NCBI GenBank assembly: GCA_029817715.1
Contig: JARUPY010000434.1
Coordinates: 310,001-374,000 of the forward strand
Length of the DNA: 64,000 nt
Source: Melastoma dodecandrum
Taxonomy: Eukaryota > Streptophyta > Magnoliopsida > Myrtales > Melastomataceae
Direction: 5' to 3'
Of this stretch, positions 56,505 to 64,000 are shown piece after piece. The number at the start of each line of letters is the position of its first letter. Within the stretch, counting starts at the first letter, position 1. The notes under the pieces were generated by a model. That model had not been told where the DNA came from, searched no databases, and saw only the letters and a list, made by a program, of their open reading frames with translations. A program made the translations under genes and the position numbers.

Positions 56505-58361
56505 AGACATCTGTGTGTCTCCAAGGAGAGGGACGTCCGGGAATTCTTTGATTGGAGATTCTCTGATAAGGGATTGGGAGATATCTTTGTTTTGAATGGG
56601 GATGCGTGTGAAAGAGAGGAATCAGGGGAAAAAAATCTCCCCCGAAATCTTTGATTGACGGGAGAATTCTCCCATCAGATTATTTCCCTCATTTTTTATA
56701 GAAAGAAAATAAATATTTGATTGAATATGATTTTTTATGATTTTTTCAGGTTTTCAGGGTTTTATGTGACTTTATATTATCCCCGATTTTTTTTATTATT
56801 ATTTATTTATTATTATTAGTTAAAATTTTGGGTATTACAGTTGCCCCTCTTTGCGAGGGAGGATTGGAAAAGATTTTCTCGCAAAGACTTCATTAATACC
56901 CCAAATTGTGGATTCAGGGTATTCTTGATAGACTTGTACTTTGGGATCTAATCAAGAAACTGTTAGTAATAAACGAGACCCCGTGAAATACGAGGGTAAT
57001 GAAATATGTGTGATCACAATGCTCATGCATGTCATGATTTATTTGATGAAGCTTATTTGGATCACTTCTGAGCAAGAACAGAGAATGGCTTCTGACTTTT
57101 ATCTGGGCTCGATCTTACTTCTAAAACCTGTCACGATTGGATTTTAGAATTCTCTTGACTTAGATGCTCATATACCAGTCGAAGGAGTCTTTGTGTGGGT
57201 TGTAATGTGGCTTTGGCATAAGGCCTTTTGATAGAGAATCTGAATTTGTCATTTTGAAGGAACGAGTCTAAGGACCTCATCGGAAGCTGTTGTACCACAG
57301 AAGTTCCACCGTCCAAGCGAATTCTCCATCTACCAGACAACAAGCCCGTTGAGATGCGCCGTTGGGGATTGATGGCCGATCCACTAGAGCTTTGAAAATC
57401 TGTTTTGGGGAGTGCCGTCTCCTCGTTTTGTCCGGGAAATAGCGCCTCAGCTTTTGCGACCGTTTATGTCGGCCTTGGTGCTTTAATTTGCTCTTTTGTT
57501 TCTTTTTGCGCTTCGCTTTTGAAGACTTTGGTCATTGCACTAATTCTGCTTTTTTTTTGTTGAATTGTAGGGCTTTGCACTACTTTCTTTCTTTCTCTCC
57601 GCCTTGTTGGAGATGCTTTAGACTCCTTGGAGATTTATATTTCTTGATGGTTATGAGGATTTGCCCCATTTTCTTCTCTGTTGATCTTTTTAGAGCTGCT
57701 TTGGACTCCTTGAGGATTTGTACGTCTTGCAAAATTGTTGGAGGTTTGCATCCCTAGGTACAAGTCAATTGGTAAGCACGTCTGTTGATGGTACCTCTTC
57801 ACTTGAACATTGAGGAAGTGTCGCCTCTACGGTCCGTCGCTTCCGGTTTCTAACCACAGGATCTCCGTTAACCTCGATGTAAGGCGATCCTTATACTCGG
57901 TGGGACTAGTGTGTGTGTGGGGAGGAGTTGGCCTCAGATTCCTAGAATGGGAGAAGGAACGTCTAGATTGATCTTTTTTGTTGTCTGATAATTGTCTGAT
58001 TAGCTGATTATGAGACCTTGGCTCCAGGAAGACGGAAATCCCCAAGATGCTTTGATGGGGAATCATGGATTTCTTTTTTTTTTATGACGGAGTTGTCAAC
58101 TCTGATTTTGAGACATTATTTGACGAATTTTGAAACTACGTGCCCTATTTCGTGAAATATTTTCGCGACTGACATTATAAACCCCGTTAGATGTGAGGGG
58201 GTGTTAGGGGGTCGGGTGCTTTCCAGTCAACGGGAACTCTAACCGAGGAGGAGAGAAGAGTTGGTGTTTACAACACCGATTTCTATTCCCTAAAATAAAA
58301 GAAATAAAAAGGGACTGAACTCGGTGTATATAATACCGAGTTCATGGGAGTTCACATGGTC

Positions 58362-58490
58362 TGTCCCACATCAAGACGGGTTTAAGAACCATTTCTTTAT
58401 GAGGAGCGATCCATATCACATCAAGACAAGTTTAAGAAAAATTTCTTTATGGGGAGTGGCCCGTCCCATATCAAGACACGGTCGGGAACC
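58362..58490. repeat. 50-bp tandem repeat, about 2.5 copies
   Basis: TCAAGAC occurs at 58371, 58421 and 58471. Each is preceded by CCCACA/TCACA/CCCATA and the first two are followed by TTTAAGAA and ATTTCTTTATG. Period exactly 50 bases. Non-coding, at the right edge of the long LTR. Confidence 0.9.
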
Positions 58491-58576
58491 GCATAATTAG
58501 CATACTTTGGTGAGACGTGATTCCGAACCCCATCTAGGAACATTTGATAAATACCCATCAAGTGTATTGGAATGCA

Positions 58577-58924
58577 TTAAATCATCCACAATACGGTTTT
58601 CAATGTCGACATCATCTCCACAACTACTACCATCAAACAACTCATCCAAACCAAGCCAACATCTCTATTGTTTCCATCCACGGTTACATTAACCATCGCG
58701 TCTTCCATCGCATTTACTAGGTGATCTACATTGACTCTTATGGTCAGCGTGTGACTATCACATCTATAATTGCATGATGCTCTAACTTCGTGGCTTGAAT
58801 TTCCCTTACCAGAAATCATATATACTTCTTGAATTTGGTTGCCATTTGACTTAATCAATTCAACCAACAACCTAACGTCATCATCATTATCAATGAGCGC
58901 AAAAAAAAAAGTCTTTAAAAACAC
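58577..58924 (-). pseudogene. Possible MULE transposase N-terminal fragment
   Basis: The minus-strand frame begins with DNDDDVRLLVELIKSNGNQI, then EVYMISGKG. The DDDVRLM.EL pattern followed by an E.Y/V strand is typical of the N-terminal domain of plant Mutator-like transposases. The rest is not recognisable and no transposase core follows. The next element starts at 58998, so it was truncated there or earlier. Confidence 0.4.
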
Positions 58925-58997
58925 ATTACATATTTTGAAGTTTATTTCAATCGCGTTTTAGGTGTACAAATTTACGCCATTATAGTTGGGACGGTAC

Positions 58998-59355
58998 TGT
59001 TAGAAATAACAACACCTAGGTTCTCTTATTTTCTCATGGACTCTAGAAGGTTCTTAAAATTATCCTAGAAGGATCCTAAGATTAGTCTAAAAGATTATTA
59101 AGATTAGTCTAGAAGGTTGTAGGATTAGTCTATATAGGAAAGTTCTAGAAAGGTGGAGAATGAATTCATCTTAGACCCTCCCTATAAATAGGGGGCCTTG
59201 GTTCATTTGTAACTCATCCACAACGAATACAATTCTTCCTCTCAAATCACTCGTCTTCACATTTGTAACTTTCCTTAGTTTTAAGTTGTGGTCTAATTAA
59301 AGAGATAGAGTTACGCAACCACTTAAGTTAGTATTCTGAGGGTTGCGATTCAACA
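58998..59355 (+). repeat. 5' LTR of the copia element
   Basis: TG...CA, with CTATAAATAGGGGG (about 59183) as promoter TATA box. Followed at 59358 by TGGTATCCGAGCCGGG, a primer-binding site related to the initiator-Met site TGGTATCAGAGC. Confidence 0.95.
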
Positions 59356-59554
59356 TTTGGTATCCGAGCCGGGTTGTCGAGGTCGAAGCGCTGACGTCCA
59401 ACGGATGTTCTGACGAAGTCCAGCAAAGGTTCTGCAGATGTACAATGGAGGTTCTGCCGAAATATTGCCAAAGTTCTACCGAGGAAGCTTCAATCCGGGA
59501 TTGCTTGGGGCACAGGTCGGGGACCAGGCTACGCTTCCAAAAGTCGAGATCGGT

Positions 59555-60170
59555 ATGGCGAAATTTAACACTGTCAGGATGCTGAAGAAGTTAAACAATG
59601 AGAATTATAGCACGTGGAAGACGTTTATGGAGTCCTATCTCCAAGGCCAAGATCCATGGGAGATCATTGGCGGAAGTGAGAAGACTCCACCGAAGGAGGA
59701 TGTTGCCGCTTTGAGAAAATGGCGGATTAAGGCAGGGAAGGCCATGTTCTCCATAAAAACCACCATTAAGGAAGAAATGTTGGAGCATATAAGTTACGCC
59801 ACTACTCCAAAATATGCATGTGATATACTAGCAACTAGGTTCTCGTAAAAGAATGATATGAGGCTACAGTTACTAGAGAATGACTTGATGGGTGTTAGAC
59901 AAGGAGACTTAGGAATAAATCAGTTTTTCACTAAAGTAAAGTCAATATGCCGGGAGATTTCGGAGTTAGACCCAGGATCAAGGATTAGTGATGATAGGAT
60001 GAGGAAGATTAGCAAATCAGCTCAACGAAAGGATGCAGAATGCTTCAACTGTGGTAAGAATGGGCATTATGCGATAGACTGCTGGTCTAGGAAAAAGAAT
60101 GTGGAAGGAAATGCTGCCACATCAACCTGTCAAAACAGTGACAAATACGAAGAAGAGTGGGAACCTTGAA
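59555..60170 (+). pseudogene. Copia gag
   Basis: Likely start ATG 59555 (MAKFNTVRMLKKLNNENYS). The gag core reads TWKTFMESYLQGQDPWEIIGG and a complete CCHC zinc knuckle CFNCGKNGHYAIDC lies near 60040-60080. TAA at 59846-59848 interrupts it, and the region 59960-60010 seems shortened before the knuckle. Confidence 0.9.
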
Positions 60171-60254
60171 GCATCCCCGCTATGTTGGAAGAAGAGCAAC
60201 TGTTGGAAGACCAGGCTCTTGTAGTAGTCCACAATAACTTTATGAACTATGCTG

Positions 60255-61735
60255 AGAACTGGATATGACTCATGGTGCTCCAACCATATGACAGGAGACG
60301 AGGAGAAGCTGAAGGAGTTGTCGGAATATAAAGGCCAACGAGTCGTCGTCACCGCCAACAACTCCAAACTGCCCATCGCTCATGTCGGGAAGACTGTTAT
60401 AGCCACCAATGACAGTTCCAGCAAGGTGCAACTACAAGGAGTGTACCATGTTCCTGGAATAAAGAAGAATCTTCTGTCAGTAGTTCAACTGACAGCCTTC
60501 GGCAATTTCATGGTTTTTGGGCCTGATGACGTCAAGGTCTACCTCGAGCTAAAGTTTTCAAGGACACCATTCATAGAAGGACGGAAGGAAAACTCCATCT
60601 ATGTTATGTTTGAAGAATCGGCATACATAGACAGAGTAAAGAAAAATGAAACTACAGACCTCTAGCAAGAGAGACTTGGGCACGTTGGCTACCATAAGTT
60701 GAAGGTAATGATGAACAATGAGATGCTGAAGGGCCTTCTGCAATTGGAAGTGAATGTCGACGGTTGTCAGTACGGTAAAGCACACCAGCTACCATATAAA
60801 GAGTCCAAGTATAAGGCAGATGAAACCCTCCAGCTAATCCACTCCGATGTGTACAGTCCAGTGAAGCATCCATCAGTAGGTGGCTGCAGATACATGGTGA
60901 CCTTCATTGATGACTACTAGGTATGTCTGGGTAGACTTTATGAAGGAGAAGTCGAAGGTTCTACGAAAATTCAGAGAGTTCAAGATCAAGGCAGAGAGCG
61001 ATTTGCAGACGAAGATGAAGTGCCTACATACTGACAATGGGGGAGAATATATCTCTAGGAAGTTTGCAGAATACCTGAAGGAAAACAAGATAAGACGACA
61101 GTTGACTTGTCCTCACACGCCACAACAGAATGGTGTGGCAGAAAGAAAAAATAGACATATTGCAGAAGTATGCATAAGCATGTTGCACGCCAAAAATGTC
61201 CTAGGAAGATATTGGACAGAGTGCATGAAGACGGCTGCATATGTTGCAAATAGACTACCCCAAGCCTGCCTCGACTTCAAGATACCCTTCGAGCTACTAT
61301 GGAAGATGAAGCCAATAGTAAGTCACTTCCGCGTCTTCGGGTATGTTTGCTATGTGTTCATCCCTAACCACCATCGAAGCAAATTCGACAAAAAGGCGAC
61401 CAAGTGCATCTTCGTAGGATATGAGACAGAGAGAAAAGGATTGAGATGTTGTGATCCTACGACCAACAAGTGCACTGTATCAAGGAACGTTATCTTTGAT
61501 GAGGCAACTTCCCGGTGGCCACCTTCAAAGGAAGTAGAAGATAAAGGCAAGAACCAGTGGGAGGAAGTACCATTAAAGCCAGTCATCGAGGAGACAACAG
61601 AAGCAACTACTGTTACCAGAAATAGTGATGAAAAAGAAGATCGACCATGGCAGACCGGAGTCTATCAACGGTCTCCTCAAGATATGATGGAGGAAGAAGG
61701 AGATAATACAACACCGCTGAGGAGATATACAAGAT
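60255..61735 (+). pseudogene. Copia protease, gag-pre-integrase and integrase
   Basis: The protease starts DSWCSNHMTG (usual DSGCSNHMTG). The gag-pre-integrase part follows: [17 protein letters not shown]. The integrase core has HSDVY, FIDDY (TAG 60918-60920, then reopened), then CLHTDNGGEYIS and NGVAERKNRH for the D-D-E triad, followed by SHFRVFGYVCYVFIP and KCIFVGYE. The stop before ERLGH (60663) and the one after FIDDY split it into pieces. Confidence 0.92.
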
Positions 61736-61789
61736 AACGTATACCTCCGACAAGATACATCGATGGGACACTTGCCGAAGATGTTGATC

Positions 61790-63300
61790 CACATGAGCCA
61801 TCAACCTATGAAGAAGCATCAAAGCACAAGGTATGGCGAGAAGCCATGCAAGAAGAGATTTGGGCCTTAGAAGAAAACCAGACTTTGGACTTGGTTCCCA
61901 ACCCAGCTAAGTAAGGCCAATATCCTACAAATGGGTCTACAAGGTAAAGGCTCGCCCGGATGGAAAAAAAAAAGAATGATACAAAGCCCAACTTGTCGTT
62001 CTAGAATTCTCACAGCAGTATGGCTTGGACTACGATGAGACTTTCAGTCTAGTTACAAAGATAACAACTGTCCGAGTACTGCTCGCCCTAGCAGCAAGTA
62101 AGACTTGGAAACTTTGGCAGTTGGATGTGAAGAATGCCTTCCTACATGGAGAGATAGATTGAACAATCTACATGGAGCAACCACAGGGTTTTGCAGACAA
62201 AGATAAACCAAACTATGTCTGCAAGTTAAGAAAAGCTTTATATGGGCTTAAGTAGGCTCCGAGAGCCTGGTACGACAAGATTGCTGAATTCCTACTCAAG
62301 AGTGGATATATTCTTGCCGTAGCTGACTCAAGCCTCTTCGTCAAAGTCCAAGAAGAGAAGATTGTAGTGGTACTCATATACGTGGACGATCTCATCATCA
62401 CATGAGATGACAACATGGAGATAAAACAGATCAAGGGGAATCTTTCTGTACGCTTCCACATGAAGGAGCTTGGAGAACTGAAACACTTTCTTGGACTGGA
62501 AGTTGAAGAAATTCCAGAAGGCTTGTTCCTATGTCAAAAAAATATGCGAATGAGTTACTAAAGAAATATGGGATGCTAGAGTGCTAGCCGATATTGACGC
62601 CCATCGAGTTCAATAACAAATTCAGTGGGAATGAAGGCAAAGACCTTGAAGAGCCGACAATGTATCGTGAGGTGGCGGGAAGCCCAATATATCTTACCCA
62701 CATAAAACCTGACGTTGTACGATGTCGGACTGGTAAGCAGATTTATGCAAGCTCTAAAGAAGCCTCATCTTGAAGCAGTCCAATGGATATCGAAGTACAT
62801 TAAGGGTACATTGGAGTATGGAATACTCTATAAAAGAGAAGGAGACTACAAACTCGTGATGCGGATTATGCTGGAGATCGTGACACTCGACGATGTACCA
62901 CCGGATACATCTTCAGCATTGCGGGGGAGCAATCTCATGGTGCAGTAAGCGTTAGCCAACAGTATCACTATCAACGACAGAAGAAGAGGACAGAGCTGCA
63001 GCTGCCGCAACTCAGGTTGCAACGTTGGCGTGTGCAACTTATGACAGATCTTCACCAGCAAACTGAATATCCAGTACCTCTATCATGCGATAACCGTTCA
63101 GCTATCCAGCTAGCTGAAAATCCGGTCTTCCATGCGAGAACCAGGCACGTAAAATTCACTATCATTTTTTAAGAGAAATGGTGCAACAAGGAAATATCAA
63201 GCTTCAAGACATTGGAACGAATGGCCAAACAGCTGACATCTTCACCTAAGGGGTAAACTCAAGCAAACTCGAGGAGTTCCGAGCACAACTTGGAATGACA
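61790..63300 (+). pseudogene. Copia reverse transcriptase and RNase H
   Basis: Visible: WREAMQEEIWALEENQTLDL, then [28 protein letters not shown], and the catalytic YVDDLIIT near 62380. [16 protein letters not shown] follows, and RNase H text with SCDNRSAIQLAENP near 63095. About seven stop codons and several frameshifts; non-functional. Confidence 0.92.
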
Positions 63301-63328
63301 AGAAGAACAAGTCGGTGTTGAGGGGGAG

Positions 63329-63687
63329 TGTTAGAAATAACAACGCCTAGGTTCTCTTATTTTCTCATTGGCTCTAGAATGTTCCTAAAATTATCCTAGA
63401 AGGCTCCTAATATTAGTATAGAAGGTTCCGCAGATTAATCTAGAAGGTTGTAGGATTAATCTAGATAGGAAAGTTCTTGAAAGGTGGAGAATGGATTCAT
63501 CTTAGATCCTCCCTATAAATAGGGGTCCTTAGTTCATTTGTGACTCATCCACAACTAATACAATTCTTCCTTCTCAAATCACTCATCTTCACATTTGCAA
63601 CTTTCCTTAGTTTTAAGTTGTGGTCTAGTTAAAGAGATAGAGTTACGCGACCACTTAAGTTAGTATTCTGAGCCTTGCGATTCAACA
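63329..63687 (+). repeat. 3' LTR of the copia element, preceded by its polypurine tract
   Basis: Preceded directly by TTGAGGGGGAG (63318-63328), the polypurine tract. Matches the 5' LTR along its full length with scattered substitutions and one single-base indel. Confidence 0.95.
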
Positions 63688-64000
63688 AGTACCACGATAT
63701 GTTATCTTAATTTATTGTGAACATGTAACGTTGTTACACTAAGAGGGGGTGAATTAGTGTTAAATTTCAATTGAGGATTTTTAATTCTTTTTCAACTAGC
63801 CCCGTAGCGGAATGAAGCTTCTGTAAATCAGAACCGTAGAGACAGGTTTCTGTAAGACAGAATGTACGAATGTGATTGCACGATTTGTTTGATGCACACA
63901 AGACTTTTTATAATGCTTCAGCAACTTGCTTACGTCCGCTCTTCACCCAGAATTTGGATGGTATTCACTCAGACTTAACTTAGTAACTATTACAGAAGAT
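63688..64000. other. Flanking DNA, no gene seen
   Basis: Starts with the AGTAC target duplication. AGAGGGGGTGAATTAGTG near 63742 is a phrase common at plant LTR edges, but nothing else supports an element within the remaining bases. Confidence 0.4.

Larger units (their letters stand above)
53990..58500 (-). repeat. Very long Ogre/Tat-type LTR (or LTR-containing remnant)
   Basis: 54330-54350 reads GGAGTCGCCACCGACTTT, so the minus strand has GGTGGCGACTCC, a usual Ogre/Tat primer-binding look. To its right lie about 4 kb of repeat-rich, non-coding DNA, including GGGTATTACAGTTGCCCCTCTTTGCG near 56830, a phrase I associate with Ogre LTRs. No gag or pol of this element remains in the window. Parts recur at 13100-13716 and 38500-38830. 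Exact ends not found. Confidence 0.55.
58998..63687 (+). mobile_element. Full-length Ty1/copia retrotransposon, coding region broken
   Basis: LTRs 58998-59355 and 63329-63687 (358 and 359 bases) both run TGTTAGAAATAACAAC to GCGATTCAACA. Flanking five bases GGTAC (58993-58997) and AGTAC (63688-63692) form a target duplication with one change. By eye the LTRs differ at about 31 positions (about 91% identity), so the insertion is old. Order gag, protease, integrase, RT, RNase H, which is the copia order. 4690 bases. Confidence 0.95.

Noticed and set aside
60000..60200. Zinc-knuckle protein considered as a host gene
   Set aside because: It is the gag of the copia element, placed correctly between primer site and protease.

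Overview
The window is nuclear DNA of a flowering plant, almost certainly a dicot. The evidence is a dense load of nested LTR retrotransposons of plant-only lineages (Tat- and Athila-type Ty3/gypsy, Ty1/copia), a hAT transposon whose transposase has plant-style introns, and two intron-containing CYP79 cytochrome P450 genes. CYP79 enzymes turn amino acids into aldoximes, the entry step to glucosinolates, cyanogenic glucosides and related defence compounds. I cannot name the species. I saw no rRNA or tRNA gene, CRISPR array or bacterial operon.

Layout. 1-11850: a Tat-lineage Ty3/gypsy element on the minus strand. It has gag, protease, RT, two RNase H domains and integrase, LTRs of about 1.08 kb (the left one cut by the window edge), and an antisense, intron-containing plant-mobile-domain gene at 666-3352. 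11851-20590: AT-rich DNA with a broken gypsy pol fragment (13.7-15.6 kb), a broken minus-strand copia element (15.8-17.6 kb) and an LTR-like repeat. 20590-23080: decayed plus-strand remains of CYP79 gene units, including a P450 fragment without its heme-binding cysteine, and a tandem duplication crossing the edge of a copia LTR. 22.9-34.2 kb: a truncated copia element joined to an Athila mosaic, including an element that lost its RT-RNase H-integrase core. 34285-38429: a short Tat derivative with both LTRs and gag only.

38.4-48 kb is the only gene-like island. It holds a possible LEA_2/NHL-like C-terminal fragment, CYP79 copy 1 (40497-42248, minus; open through both exons, but the ATG found in copy 2 is TTG here) and CYP79 copy 2 (45319-47082, minus; complete, 556 codons in two exons). 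48.9-53.9 kb: a copia-type LTR-like repeat split by a 3.5-kb hAT element with an 8-bp target duplication and a transposase gene interrupted by one stop codon. 54-58.5 kb: a very long, repeat-rich LTR of Ogre/Tat type. 58998-63687: a full-length but broken Ty1/copia element with 5-bp target duplications.

How it fits together. The likely functional cargo is the CYP79 pair; copy 2 looks intact. The P450 fragments at 20.6-22.5 kb point in the opposite direction and carry the same flanks, so the locus was once a larger array that transposon insertions and deletions broke up. Most features are transposon fossils. The most unusual signals are the antisense spliced gene in the Tat element, a hexamer (GTAGAC/GTCTAC) several-fold over-represented in both Tat elements, the start-codon loss in CYP79 copy 1, and lineage-specific palindromes at matching places in the Athila LTRs.
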